64,000 bases of DNA from Caulobacter sp. UNC358MFTsu5.1 (GCF_000712075.1 NZ_JONW01000010.1:268143-332142), one strand, 5' to 3'. Positions 41,600 to 50,456 are shown, counted from the first letter of the stretch. Made by a program: numbers and translations. The notes: generated by a model from the letters alone, not told the origin.

Positions 41600-42550
41600 A
41601 TGAAGGCCTGGTCGTTCAGCACCGACAGCCACCCCCGCGCCGAACGGGCGCAGGCCTGGCGCGAGGCGATGAGCCGGCTGGGCCTGCCGATCGAGGGGTT
41701 GCCCGACGCCGAGCCGGCCAGCGCCTCGGTGGTGTGCCTGACCTCGCCCCTGGGCATCGAGTTCGCCCTGGTCGAGGCCGGGGCCCAGGCGATCTCCGGA
41801 CGCCTGTCGGGCCAGCCGGCGGCCGTCTGGCTTGCGGTGCTGCTGAACGGCGAGGGGACCCTCGTCACCGACGACCTGGCCGAGGCGCTGGAGCCCGGCG
41901 ACATCGCCTACGGCCCCACCGGCCAGGCCGCGGCCCTGCGGCTGGAGACCCGGTGCCGGCTGATGTTCGTCCGCGCCCCCAGGGTGGCCCTGGACCACCG
42001 GCTGATCACTCCCGTCAGCCTCCGCGTCGGGCGGCTGCAGGCGGCCACCGGCGTGGCCCACATCCTGTCGGGCCTGCTGCGGGCCACGGCCGACGGGCTG
42101 GAGGACCTGACGGTCGACCAGCTGCGGCCGGTCGAGCTGGCCCTCACCGAGTTCCTGGCCATCTGCCTGGCCGAGGGCGGGGCGGCGGCCGACGTGCTGG
42201 GCGTGGGGGCGGCCGCGCCCACCGCCCACCTCCAGCGCCTGTGCCAGACCATCGAGACCCTGCTGCCCGATCCGGACCTGTCGCTGCGCCGGGTGGCCGA
42301 CGAGGAGGGCGTCTCGCCCCGCTACGTCCAGAAGCTGTTCGCCAGCGCCGACGAGACCTTCAGCCACTATTTGCGCACGCGCCGGCTGGAGCGCTGCCGC
42401 ACCGACCTGGCCAGTCCGCAGCACGCGCGGCTGTCGATTTCGGAGATCTGCTTCCGCTGGGGGTTCAACGGCTCGGCCCATTTCAGCCGGGCCTTCCGCG
42501 ACCAGTACGGCGTCTCGCCGCGCGAGTTCCGCCAGCGCGCCGCGGCCTAG
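41600..42550 (+). CDS. AraC family transcriptional regulator
   Basis: 316 residues. The C-terminal AraC DNA-binding pair of HTH motifs is clear: LSLRRVADEEGVSPRYVQKLFASADETFSHYLRTRRLERC, then LSISEICFRWGFNGSAHFSRAFRDQYGVSPREFR. The N-terminal AraC-binding-like domain (AEAGAQAISG, PGDIAYG) would sense the pathway compound. Directly downstream of the formamidase gene by 10 bases; probable regulator of the Rieske/DODA/formamidase operon. Confidence 0.92.
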   Translation: MKAWSFSTDSHPRAERAQAWREAMSRLGLPIEGLPDAEPASASVVCLTSPLGIEFALVEAGAQAISGRLSGQPAAVWLAVLLNGEGTLVTDDLAEALEPGDIAYGPTGQAAALRLETRCRLMFVRAPRVALDHRLITPVSLRVGRLQAATGVAHILSGLLRATADGLEDLTVDQLRPVELALTEFLAICLAEGGAAADVLGVGAAAPTAHLQRLCQTIETLLPDPDLSLRRVADEEGVSPRYVQKLFASADETFSHYLRTRRLERCRTDLASPQHARLSISEICFRWGFNGSAHFSRAFRDQYGVSPREFRQRAAA

Positions 42551-42665
42551 CCGAGCAGACCCGCGGGCGAGCCCGAGGCCGTCACTTCAGCGATCCGAAC
42601 AACAAAGTTTCCTGCCCCCGGGAGGGGAGATACTCTTCGCGTTCTCTAATTTTTAGGAGAAAGAA

Positions 42666-42741
<76 letters not shown>

Positions 42742-42849
42742 GCTCGGCCCGAAGCAGTGAAGTGCCTCGGCGGCGAGGCGCGGAACATACTCAAAGAATC
42801 TTGGAACGCAAGGGACTATTTTTTGGCCAGACGAGATATCAGCGGAGCC

Positions 42850-43161
42850 GTGGATTTCGCCTATCTGGAAGGGTTCGCGATGGACGATTCCACGGTGATC
42901 GACGAGGTCTTGGCGCTGTTCCGCGAGCAGGCCGCGCTGTGGACGCCGATGCTCGATCCGGGCCATCCCGGCTGGCGTGACGCGGTCCACACGGTCAAGG
43001 GCGCGGCGCGCGGCGTGGGCGCCTTCCAGCTGGGCGACGTCTGCGCCGAGGCCGAGGCGGGGACCGCCAGCCTGGACCAGGTGCGCGACGCCCTCGACGC
43101 CGCCCTGATGGACATCGCCGCCTACGCCCACGAGCGGGCGCTGCGGTCGCTGAAGGGGTAG
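42850..43161 (+). CDS. Hpt (histidine phosphotransfer) domain protein
   Basis: 103 residues from GTG 42850, giving VDFAYLEGFA at the start. Helical Hpt domain with phospho-accepting His47 and Lys50 (AVHTVKGAARGVGAFQLGDVCA). Such proteins relay phosphate between a hybrid kinase (for example the one at 2030-3895, by function only) and a response regulator. The frame is open upstream without a clear ATG. No kinase is adjacent. Confidence 0.82.
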   Translation: MDFAYLEGFAMDDSTVIDEVLALFREQAALWTPMLDPGHPGWRDAVHTVKGAARGVGAFQLGDVCAEAEAGTASLDQVRDALDAALMDIAAYAHERALRSLKG

Positions 43162-43170
43162 GGGGAAGAG

Positions 43171-43194
43171 CCGCTGACTCTCAATCAGCTGCTC
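43171..43194. other. tRNA-Lys anticodon-arm-like fragment
   Basis: CCGCTGA-CTCTCAA-TCAGCTGCTC repeats the anticodon-arm segment of the tRNA-Lys gene (42697-42720, CCGCTGA-TTAAGAG-TCAGCTGCTC) with the same arms but the 7-base loop close to its reverse complement. It lies 10 bases after the Hpt gene. No complete tRNA can be folded. Confidence 0.4.
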
Positions 43195-43287
43195 CAAGGC
43201 GTCACGGCCCAGCTTACCGATGCGTAATTGGCGTCGTCCCGCGAGCTTGCCTAAGGTGCGGCGAGTTCAACGGGAGCCCCCAACGCC

Positions 43288-44115
43288 ATGACGAACGGTC
43301 CCTGGTCGCATCACCGCAGCGCCGCCGTCGCCGACGACATCGACTTCGAGATCAAGGGTCAGGAGCTGCAGTTCCTGGAGATCGAGCTGGACCCGGGCGA
43401 GAGCGCCGTGGCCGAGGCCGGGGCGTTCGTCTGGAAGGACGCCAGCGTCCAGATGACCACGGTGTTCGGCGACGGTTCGGGCGACAACGGCGGCGGCTTC
43501 ATGGGCAAGCTGCTGGGGGCGGGCAAGCGCCTGGTCACCGGCGAGAGCCTGTTCACCACCGTCTTCACCCACACCGGCTCGGGCAAGGCGCGGGTCGCCT
43601 TCGCGGCGCCGACCCCGGGCAACATCCTGCCGCTGAACCTGGGCCAGCTGGGCGGGTCGCTGATCTGCCAGAAGGACAGCTTCCTGGCCGCCGCGCGCGG
43701 CGTGTCGATCGGCATCCACTTCCAGAAGCGGGTGATGACCGGCCTGTTCGGCGGCGAGGGCTTCATCATGCAGAAGCTGGACGGCGACGGCTGGGTTTTC
43801 GTCCAGATGGGCGGGGCCCTTGTCGAGCGCGAGCTGAAGGCCGGCGAGGAGCTGCACGTCGATACGGGCTGCCTGGCCGCCTACACGCCGGGCGTCGACT
43901 TCGACCTGGTCATGGCCGGCGGTGTGCGCAGCGTGCTGTTCGGCGGCGAGGGCCTGTTCTTCGCCCGCCTGCGCGGTCCGGGGAAGGTGTGGATCCAGTC
44001 CCTGCCGTTCTCGCGCCTGGCCGGGCGGATGCTGCAAGCGGCCCAGGGCGGCGGCGGCAACCGCGGCGAGGGCTCGATCCTGGGGCAGATCGGCAACCTG
44101 ATCGACGGGAACTGA
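43288..44115 (+). CDS. AIM24/TIGR00266 family protein
   Basis: 275 residues. The AIM24 fold is supported by FEIKGQELQFLEIELDPGESAVAEAGAFVW, GESLFTTVFTH, and the C-terminal GGALVERELKAGEELHVDTGCLAAYTPGVDFD. A glycine-rich C-terminal tail (AAQGGGGNRGEG) follows. Function in bacteria is unknown; the mitochondrial homologue is involved in membrane architecture. Not linked to a clear pathway here. Confidence 0.88.
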   Translation: MTNGPWSHHRSAAVADDIDFEIKGQELQFLEIELDPGESAVAEAGAFVWKDASVQMTTVFGDGSGDNGGGFMGKLLGAGKRLVTGESLFTTVFTHTGSGKARVAFAAPTPGNILPLNLGQLGGSLICQKDSFLAAARGVSIGIHFQKRVMTGLFGGEGFIMQKLDGDGWVFVQMGGALVERELKAGEELHVDTGCLAAYTPGVDFDLVMAGGVRSVLFGGEGLFFARLRGPGKVWIQSLPFSRLAGRMLQAAQGGGGNRGEGSILGQIGNLIDGN

Positions 44116-44123
44116 GCCGCCGC

Positions 44124-44726
44124 ATGGCCGAACCCTTCGCCCTGCCCGAAGACCTGCTGGCCGAGATCCGGTCCCTGCACGAGGGGCCGGATCGCGGCTA
44201 TCACGCCTGGAGCCATCCCCTGGCGCTGCTGGGCCTGCTGGATGAGGTGGCGGGCGATCTCGACGACCCGCTGGCGGTGCGCTGCGCGATCCTGCTGCAC
44301 GACGCGATCTACGAGCCGCGCCGGGCCGACAACGAGACCCGCAGCGCCGAGCTGGCGCGCCGCATGTTGGACGGGGTGGTCCCCGAGGTCAGCCTGGCCC
44401 GGGCGATACGCCTGATCGAGGCCACCCAGCGCCACGCCATACCCGACGACCTGCCGGCCGACGAGCGCGGCGACATGGGCGTGTTCCTGGACATGGACCT
44501 GTCAATCCTGGGGGCCGCGCCCGAGGCCTTCGACGCTTACGAGGCCGGCGTGCGGCACGAGTATCGCGAGGTTCCCGAGGCGCTGTTCCGGCAGGGGCGC
44601 GCGGCGATCCTCGAGCGCTTCCTCGAGCGCGAGGCGCTGTACTTCAGTCCGTGGGGACGGGCGCGTTTCGAGGCGCCGGCGCGCGCGAACCTTCGGCGTT
44701 CGATCGCCGCGCTGCGCGCCGACTAG
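44124..44726 (+). CDS. HD-like predicted metal-dependent phosphohydrolase
   Basis: 200 residues. YHAWSHPLALLGLLDEV has the H-x-x-x-H beginning and AILLHDAIYEPR the HD pair typical of small HD-fold hydrolases. It starts 8 bases after the AIM24 gene, probably co-transcribed. Substrate unknown (nucleotide or phosphoester). Confidence 0.8.
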   Translation: MAEPFALPEDLLAEIRSLHEGPDRGYHAWSHPLALLGLLDEVAGDLDDPLAVRCAILLHDAIYEPRRADNETRSAELARRMLDGVVPEVSLARAIRLIEATQRHAIPDDLPADERGDMGVFLDMDLSILGAAPEAFDAYEAGVRHEYREVPEALFRQGRAAILERFLEREALYFSPWGRARFEAPARANLRRSIAALRAD

Positions 44727-44729
44727 GCC

Positions 44730-45059
44730 TCAGCCCTTCGTCCGGTCCCAGCTGTCGTACTCATACGCGATGCAGCGGTCGATCAGGGTGCGCCAGACGG
44801 GCTCGGCGATGGCTTCCGACAGGCCGGACTCGCGGGCGGCGGCCTTGACCTTCTCCACCACGTCCTCGATCCGCGCGCGGTCGAACACCTTGGAGCGGTC
44901 GGCCTTGATGCGGGCGGCGGCGTCCATGTAGCCCTGACGCTCGGTCAGGAGCTGGACCAGGGCCCGGTCCAGGGCGTCCACGCCCTTGCGAACGTCGAGC
45001 ATGGTCGAACAGTCGGCGGGAGCGAGGCGCTCGTCGACCGTGAGAGTCGTCTTGATCAT
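44730..45059 (-). CDS. Chorismate mutase, AroQ-type
   Basis: 109 residues. The AroQ helical core is seen in LDVRKGVDALDRALVQLLTERQGYMDAAARIKAD, with the catalytic Arg/Lys pattern, and DRARIEDVVEKVKAAARESGLSEAIAEPVWRTLIDRCIAYE. It makes prephenate for Phe and Tyr synthesis. ATG 45059 follows GGGG and was preferred to a longer start in the LysR gene. Convergent with the HD gene (3 bases between stops). Confidence 0.9.
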   Translation of the reverse strand: MIKTTLTVDERLAPADCSTMLDVRKGVDALDRALVQLLTERQGYMDAAARIKADRSKVFDRARIEDVVEKVKAAARESGLSEAIAEPVWRTLIDRCIAYEYDSWDRTKG

Positions 45060-45108
45060 GCGCCCCTTTAAGCCGGTTCCGGCGGCCGGGGCCACCCGAA
45101 ACCTCAAG

Positions 45109-46065
45109 CTAGATGCCCGCGCCGTTGTCCATGGTCAGAAGGGCGGCTTCGTGGGCCGCCGCCTCGGCCTGCAGCCACGTGACGAACGCCTTCACCTGCG
45201 GCAGGCGGCCCTTGGCCTTGGGGTGGACGACGTAATAGGCGAAGTCGACGGCGGTGGCGGCCTCGAACGGGATGACCAGACGGCCGGCGTCGAGATCGGC
45301 CTGGGCCAGGGTCTGCTTGGCCAGGGCGATCCCGCGTCCGTTGGCGGCGGCCTCGATCACCAGGCTGGACTGGTTGAAGCGCGGGCCGCGGGCCCCGTCC
45401 ACCGACTTGATGCCCCGCGCGGCCAGCCACATGGCCCAGTCCGGGCAGCTGTCGTCGGCGTCGGGCGAGCCGTCGTGCAGCAGGATGTGGTGGGCCAGAT
45501 CCTCGGGTGATTCCAAGGGGTTGGTGGCCAGGAGTTCAGGCGACGCCACGGGGACGACGGTCTCGTTCAGCAGGCGGATGACCTCCAGACCCGGATAGCG
45601 GCCCGAGCCGTAGCGGATGGCCAGGTCGACCTCGCCGGCGGCGAAGTCGACGACCTCCATGCCGGCCGACAGCCAGACGTCGACCTGGGGCTGGGCCTGC
45701 TCGAACTTGCCCAGGCGCGGCACCAGCCACTTGGCGGCGAACGAGGGGGCGGCGGTCAGGGTCAGGCGGCGGCCGTCTACGGCGGCGGTCAGCAGGCTGG
45801 CGGCCTCGGCCAGGCGGTCGAAGGCCTCGCGCAGGGCGGGCAGGGCGGTCTGGGCGGCGTCGGTCAGCAGCAGGCCCTTGGGCGTGCGCTTGAACAGGGC
45901 CGCGCCGACATAGTCCTCGAGGTTCTGGATCTGCTGACTCACGGCGCCGGGCGTCACCGACAGCTCGTCGGCGGCGCGGCTGAAGTTCAGGTGACGCGCA
46001 GCCGCCTCGAACGCACGCAGGGCGTTCAAGGGCGGAAGGCGGCGCCGTTCGGACTGTCTTTCCAT
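45109..46065 (-). CDS. LysR family transcriptional regulator, GcvA-like
   Basis: 318 residues from ATG 46065. HTH LNALRAFEAAARHLNFSRAADELSVTPGAVSQQIQNLEDYVG, then a periplasmic-binding-like effector domain (GRRLTLTAAPSFAAKWLVPRLG, DLAIRYGSG, AANGRGIALAKQTLAQADL). It is transcribed divergently from the sulfur-assimilation operon, with a strong 33-base inverted repeat between them (46100-46132), so it probably regulates that operon and itself. Effector unknown. Confidence 0.9.
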   Translation of the reverse strand: MERQSERRRLPPLNALRAFEAAARHLNFSRAADELSVTPGAVSQQIQNLEDYVGAALFKRTPKGLLLTDAAQTALPALREAFDRLAEAASLLTAAVDGRRLTLTAAPSFAAKWLVPRLGKFEQAQPQVDVWLSAGMEVVDFAAGEVDLAIRYGSGRYPGLEVIRLLNETVVPVASPELLATNPLESPEDLAHHILLHDGSPDADDSCPDWAMWLAARGIKSVDGARGPRFNQSSLVIEAAANGRGIALAKQTLAQADLDAGRLVIPFEAATAVDFAYYVVHPKAKGRLPQVKAFVTWLQAEAAAHEAALLTMDNGAGI

Positions 46066-46099
46066 GAGTTTTACTGAACGCCCCGGCAGAAGACCTTGT

Positions 46100-46132
46100 T
46101 TGCGAATTGGCCCGCCCGCGACCAATTTGCAA
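46100..46132. promoter_or_regulatory. Candidate LysR operator between the LysR gene and cobA
   Basis: TTGCGAATTGG (46100-46110) and CCAATTTGCAA (46122-46132) form an 11-base inverted repeat with one mismatch and an 11-base spacer. It contains the T-N11-A style half-sites of LysR binding and lies 35 bases from the LysR start and 154 bases before cobA. Confidence 0.65.
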
Positions 46133-46174
46133 GCGTTCGCTGACGGAGATGGCCCTTTTCGTCGGTGAACGCGG

Positions 46175-46202
46175 GCGGGGCGGACCCTAGGGTTCGCCCC
46201 GC
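46175..46202 (+). promoter_or_regulatory. Strong hairpin in the leader of the sulfur operon
   Basis: GCGGGGCGGACCC pairs with GGGTTCGCCCCGC around a TA loop (one G-U pair). Located 85 bases upstream of cobA. Could act as a transcript structure controlling the operon; no known riboswitch fits. Confidence 0.45.
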
Positions 46203-46286
46203 AATGCTTTCGGCGCAACCGGTTTGGCGAAGTCGCCGGTCCGGGGCGGCGGCAGTGGCGTCTGGCTTATAGAGGACCTGAATCTG

Positions 46287-47147
46287 ATGGCTCGGCCCAC
46301 GGTCCGATCCGCTTCGCGGCCAAAGGCCGGCCTGGTCGCCCTCGGCGGCGGGGATCGCGCGCGCGATCCCGGCCGGGTGACCCTGGTCGGCGCGGGGCCC
46401 GGCGATCCCGAGCTGCTGACGATCAAGGCCCTGAAGGCCCTGCAGGCCGCCGACGTGGTCGTGCACGACGGCCTGGTGTCCGACGAGATCCTCGACCTGG
46501 CGCCCTCGGCGGCGCGGCGGATCAACGTCGCCAAGCGCAAATCCCGCCACACCCTGCCGCAGGACGACATCAACCAGCTGCTGGTCGCCCTCGCCCTGGA
46601 CGGCCTGACCGTCGTGCGGCTGAAGGGCGGCGACCCGTTCCTGTTCGGCCGCGGCGGCGAGGAGCTGGCGGCCTGCCGCGACGCCGGCGTCGACTGCACC
46701 GTCGTGCCCGGCGTCACCGCCGCCCTGGCCGCCTCGGCCGGCGCCGGCGCGCCCCTGACCCATCGCGGCGCCGCCCAGGCCGTGACCTTCGTCACCGGCC
46801 ACGCCGCCCACGGCGAACCGGACCTGGACTGGACCGCCCTGGCGCGCCCGAACCAGACCGTCGTCGTCTACATGGGCGTCTCGACCGCCGGCCTGATCGC
46901 CGAGCGCCTGACGGCGGCCGGCCGCGCGGGTTCGACCCCGGCCCTGATCGTCGAGAACGCCAGCCGTCCCGACGAGCGCCGCATCCTGACCACCGTGGCC
47001 GGCCTGGCCGTCGCCGCCGAGGGCCTGAAGGGCCCGGCGCTGCTGATGGTCGGCGAGGCCATGGCCATGGCCGCAACAGGCCTTGGGGTCGGAACGCCCG
47101 ACCTGGCCGATCTCCAAGTTCTCCAGTCCGCGAGCCTGCGTTCATGA
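46287..47147 (+). CDS. cobA: Uroporphyrinogen-III C-methyltransferase
   Basis: 286 residues from ATG 46287 behind AGAGGA. GRVTLVGAGPGDPELLTIKALKALQAADVVVHDGLVSDEIL, VRLKGGDPFLFGRGGEE and VPGVTAALAASAGAGAPLTHRG are diagnostic SUMT motifs that use SAM to methylate uroporphyrinogen III. Product precorrin-2 leads to sirohaem, the cofactor of the sulfite reductase made downstream, and to cobalamin. First gene of the cobA-DUF2849-cysI-DUF934-cysH operon; the next start overlaps its stop by 4 bases. Confidence 0.95.
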   Translation: MARPTVRSASRPKAGLVALGGGDRARDPGRVTLVGAGPGDPELLTIKALKALQAADVVVHDGLVSDEILDLAPSAARRINVAKRKSRHTLPQDDINQLLVALALDGLTVVRLKGGDPFLFGRGGEELAACRDAGVDCTVVPGVTAALAASAGAGAPLTHRGAAQAVTFVTGHAAHGEPDLDWTALARPNQTVVVYMGVSTAGLIAERLTAAGRAGSTPALIVENASRPDERRILTTVAGLAVAAEGLKGPALLMVGEAMAMAATGLGVGTPDLADLQVLQSASLRS

Positions 47148-47509
47148 AAGCCATCACCGCCAATCGCCTGATCGACGGCGAAGTCGTGTTCTGGAAGGGC
47201 GGCGCCTGGGTCGACGGCTTCGGCGACGCCCAGCTGTTCGACGAGGGCCAGGACGCCGAGGTCGAGACCGCCGTGGCGACGGGCAAGGCCCAGCCGACGG
47301 TGGTGATCGACGTCTATTCGATCGACCTGACCCCCTCCGACGGGCGCTGGGCGCCGGTCAGCTACCGCGAACGCATCCGGGCCCTGGGCCCCACCAACGA
47401 ACCCACCCACGGCAAGCAGGCCGTCGGCGGCGAGGTGGTCGAGGCGCTGCGCCACGCCGACGGCGCGGCCCGCTCGACCGGCCGCGTCGACCTGATCCGC
47501 AGGAAGTAA
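47144..47509 (+). CDS. DUF2849 domain protein
   Basis: 121 residues: MKAITANRLIDGEVVFWKGGAWVDGF, VVIDVYSIDLTPSDGRWAPVSYRERIRALGPTNE. DUF2849 proteins occur between the sirohaem methyltransferase and the sulfite reductase in alphaproteobacteria; their precise role is not known, perhaps in cofactor or metal handling. Coupled to cobA by ATGA and placed 5 bases before cysI. Confidence 0.9.
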   Translation: MKAITANRLIDGEVVFWKGGAWVDGFGDAQLFDEGQDAEVETAVATGKAQPTVVIDVYSIDLTPSDGRWAPVSYRERIRALGPTNEPTHGKQAVGGEVVEALRHADGAARSTGRVDLIRRK

Positions 47510-47514
47510 GCCGC

Positions 47515-49173
47515 ATGTACCTGTACGACGCCATCGACCGCGAGTTCCTGACGGACCGCTCCAACGAGTTCCGCCACCAGGTGGCCCGCCGCCTGGCCGG
47601 CGAGCTGACCGAGGACCAGTTCAAGCCGCTGCGGCTGATGAACGGCCTGTACCTGCAGCTGCACGCCTACATGCTGCGGATCGCCATCCCGTACGGCTCG
47701 CTGAACAGCCGCCAGGTTCGCCGCCTGGCCTGGATCGGCCGCACCTACGACAAGGGCTACGGCCACTTCACCACGCGCCAGAACCTGCAGTTCCACTGGA
47801 TCAAGCTGAAGGACGTGCCCGACATCCTCGACGCCATGGCCGAGGTCGACCTGCACGCCATCCAGACCAGCGGCAACTGCATCCGCAACGTCACCGCCGA
47901 CCCCTATGCCGGCGCCACGGCCGAGGAGATCGACGACCCGCGCGTGTGGTCGGAAGTCCTGCGCCAGTGGTCGACCCTGCACCCCGAGTTCAGCTTCCTG
48001 CCGCGCAAGTTCAAGATCGCCGTCACCGGCGCCCTGACCGACCGCGCGGCGGTCAAGACCCACGACATCGGCCTGTTCCTGCGCAAGGGCCGCGACGACC
48101 AGATCGGCTTCGAGGTGGTGGCCGGCGGCGGCCAGGGGCGTACGCCCTACATCGCCCAGACCGTCCGCTCGTACCTGCCGGCCGAGCACCTGCTCAGCTA
48201 CGTCGAGGCGATCCTGCGCGTCTACAACCGCCACGGCCGCCGCGACAACATCTACAAGGCCCGGATCAAGATCCTGGTCGCCGCCCTGGGCATCGAGGAG
48301 TTCACCCGCCAGGTCGAGGAGGAGTGGGGCAAGATCAGCGCCGAGCGCGCCGACCTGCCGGCCGCCGAGCTGGACCGCATCCGCGCCGCCTTCGCCCAGC
48401 CCCGGTTCGAGACCCTGCCGGACGTGTCCGAGGCTTTCGAGGCCGCCCGCGCCGCCAGCCCGGCCCTGCAGCGCTTCGTGCGCAACAACGTCAAGCCGCA
48501 CAAGGTCCCCGGCTACGCCATCGTCGAGGTGTCGCTGAAGGCCATCGGCCAGACCCCGGGCGACGCCACGGCCGACCAGCTGGACGTCGTCGCCGACCTG
48601 GGCGAGCGCTACAGCCTGGACGACATCCGCGTCACCCACGCCCAGAACCTGGTGCTGCCGCACGTCAAGCTGGACGACCTGCCGGCCGTGCACGCGGCGC
48701 TGGAAGCCGCGGGCCTGGCCACCGCCAACATCGACCTGGCCAGCGACATCATCGCCTGCCCGGGCCTGGACTACTGCGCCCTGGCCAACGCCCGCGCCAT
48801 CCCGATCGCCCAGGACATCGCCCGTAAGTTCGCCGACCCCGACCGGGCCGAGAAGGTGGGCGAGCTGAAGATCAAGATCAGCGGCTGCATCAACGCCTGC
48901 GGCCACCACCACGTGGCCCACATCGGCATCCTGGGCGTCGACAAGAAGGGCGAGGAATTCTACCAGCTGTCGCTGGGCGGTTCGGGCGCCGAGGACGCCA
49001 GCATCGGCAAGATCCTGGGCCCGGGCCTGTCGGCCGACAAGGTGGCCCCGGCCATCGACGCCCTGGTCGAAGCCTATCTCCACATCCGCACCGGCGAGGA
49101 GCGCTTCCTCGACACCTATCGCCGCGTCGGCCTCGAGCCGTTCAAGGAGGCTGTCTATGCCCAAGCTGATTAA
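47515..49173 (+). CDS. cysI: Assimilatory nitrite/sulfite reductase, sirohaem subunit
   Basis: 552 residues. Two ferredoxin-like half-domains (HFTTRQNLQFHWI) are followed by sirohaem/4Fe-4S domains with the Cys ligands C415, C421 (CPGLDYC) and C458, C462 (CINACGHHH). It reduces sulfite to sulfide in the cytosol with six electrons. Its 3' end overlaps DUF934 by 17 bases. Together with cysH and cobA it completes sulfate assimilation after PAPS formation. Confidence 0.95.
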   Translation: MYLYDAIDREFLTDRSNEFRHQVARRLAGELTEDQFKPLRLMNGLYLQLHAYMLRIAIPYGSLNSRQVRRLAWIGRTYDKGYGHFTTRQNLQFHWIKLKDVPDILDAMAEVDLHAIQTSGNCIRNVTADPYAGATAEEIDDPRVWSEVLRQWSTLHPEFSFLPRKFKIAVTGALTDRAAVKTHDIGLFLRKGRDDQIGFEVVAGGGQGRTPYIAQTVRSYLPAEHLLSYVEAILRVYNRHGRRDNIYKARIKILVAALGIEEFTRQVEEEWGKISAERADLPAAELDRIRAAFAQPRFETLPDVSEAFEAARAASPALQRFVRNNVKPHKVPGYAIVEVSLKAIGQTPGDATADQLDVVADLGERYSLDDIRVTHAQNLVLPHVKLDDLPAVHAALEAAGLATANIDLASDIIACPGLDYCALANARAIPIAQDIARKFADPDRAEKVGELKIKISGCINACGHHHVAHIGILGVDKKGEEFYQLSLGGSGAEDASIGKILGPGLSADKVAPAIDALVEAYLHIRTGEERFLDTYRRVGLEPFKEAVYAQAD

Positions 49174-49675
49174 GCTGACCGGCGATCCCAGCGGCAAGGA
49201 CTTCGGCGCCGAATGGGCCGAGGACGGCTTCGTCCACGTGGGCGACGACGACGCCCTGCCCGAGGGCGACGTGATCCTGTCGCTGGCCCGCTTCCAGGCG
49301 GAAGGCGAGATCCTGCTGTCCAACAGCCGCCGCGTCGGCGTGCGGGTCGAGCCGGACCAGGAGGTCGAGGCCCTGGCCTACGACCTGCCGCGCCTGTCGG
49401 TGGTGGCCCTGGCCTTCCCGAAATACCGCGACGGCCGCGCCTACACCTCGGCCCGCCTGCTGCGCGAGCGCCTGGGCTTCACCGGCCAGGTGAGGGCGGT
49501 GGGCGACGTGCTGCAGGAGCAGGCCGGCTTCATGGTCCGCTGCGGCTTCGACGCCTTCGAACCCGCCGACGGCGCCACGCCCGAGGCCTGGACCAAGGCG
49601 GCGCACCGCTTCCGTCACGTCTATCAGCGCGCCGCCGATCACCGGCGGGTGGCGTTCGAGGAAAGGGCTGTCTGA
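49157..49675 (+). CDS. DUF934 domain protein
   Basis: 172 residues: LIKLTGDPSGKDF, LPRLSVVALAFPKYRDGRAYTSARLLRERLGFTGQVRAVGDVLQEQAGFMVRCGFDAFEP. The family is found next to cysI and cysH in proteobacteria and is thought to help sulfite reductase, but its role is not established. It overlaps cysI by 17 bases and cysH by one base (TGATG). Confidence 0.9.
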   Translation: MPKLIKLTGDPSGKDFGAEWAEDGFVHVGDDDALPEGDVILSLARFQAEGEILLSNSRRVGVRVEPDQEVEALAYDLPRLSVVALAFPKYRDGRAYTSARLLRERLGFTGQVRAVGDVLQEQAGFMVRCGFDAFEPADGATPEAWTKAAHRFRHVYQRAADHRRVAFEERAV

Positions 49676-50442
49676 TGGCCTACGACCAGTCCGCGATCGA
49701 GGTGAAGCCGGCCGTCGCCGTGCAGCCGACCCTGGCGGCGCGGCTGGACGCCGAACTGCGCGACGCCCATCCGCTGACCATCCTGCGCAAGGCCTACGAG
49801 ACCTTCGGCGACAAGCTGGCCCTGGTCAGCTCGTTCGGCGCGGAATCGGCGGTGCTGCTGCACTTGGCCAGCCAGGTGTCCAAGGACATCCCGGTGCTGT
49901 TCCTCGACACCGGCATGCTGTTCGGCCAGACCCTGGACTACCGCAAGTCGCTGGCCGCCCGCCTGGGCCTGACCGACGTGCGCGACCTGCGGCCGGCCTT
50001 CGCCGACCTGGCCGTCACCGATCCCAAGTCCGACCTCTGGCGCACCGACACCGACGCCTGCTGCCACATCCGCAAGGTGCTGCCGCTGGACCGCGCCCTG
50101 GGCGAGTTCGCCGCCTGGACCACCGGCCGCAAGCGCTTCCACGGCGGCGACCGCCTGCGCCTGGCCGTGGTCGAGCAGGCCGAGGGCCAGATCAAGTTCA
50201 ACCCCCTGGCCAACTGGGGCAAGGCCGAGCTGGACGCCTATGTCGCCGAGCACGACCTGCCGACCCACCCGCTGGTTTCCCAGGGCTTCCCCTCGGTCGG
50301 CTGCTGGCCGTGCACCAAGCCGGTGGACGATCCCAACGCCGACGTCCGCGCCGGCCGCTGGGCGGGCCAGGACAAGACCGAGTGCGGCATCCACGTGGCC
50401 CGGGCCCCGGGCGCGGCGCCCACCGTGGGCGAGGGGATCTAG
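49675..50442 (+). CDS. cysH: Phosphoadenylyl-sulfate (PAPS) reductase
   Basis: 255 residues. PP-loop-type fold SSFGAESAVLLHLASQVSKDIPVLFLDTGMLFGQTLDYRKSLA, and the cysteines CC (DTDACCHIRK), CWPC and ECGIH near the C-terminus. The CC plus CxxC pattern belongs to the Fe-S-containing APS/PAPS reductase type common in alphaproteobacteria, so the substrate may be APS rather than PAPS. Last gene of the sulfur operon; a perfect palindrome overlaps its stop. Confidence 0.93.
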   Translation: MAYDQSAIEVKPAVAVQPTLAARLDAELRDAHPLTILRKAYETFGDKLALVSSFGAESAVLLHLASQVSKDIPVLFLDTGMLFGQTLDYRKSLAARLGLTDVRDLRPAFADLAVTDPKSDLWRTDTDACCHIRKVLPLDRALGEFAAWTTGRKRFHGGDRLRLAVVEQAEGQIKFNPLANWGKAELDAYVAEHDLPTHPLVSQGFPSVGCWPCTKPVDDPNADVRAGRWAGQDKTECGIHVARAPGAAPTVGEGI

Positions 50443-50456
50443 GGCGCGCGCCCTAG
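50439..50456 (+). terminator. Perfect palindrome over the cysH stop codon
   Basis: CTAGGGCG-CGCGCCCTAG is an 18-base perfect palindrome that includes the TAG stop. Without a U run it is only a weak candidate for a terminator or operator. Confidence 0.35.

Noticed and set aside
46175..46202. SAM or cobalamin riboswitch before cobA
   Set aside because: Only one simple hairpin is visible; conserved riboswitch boxes such as the B12 box or the SAM-II core are absent.
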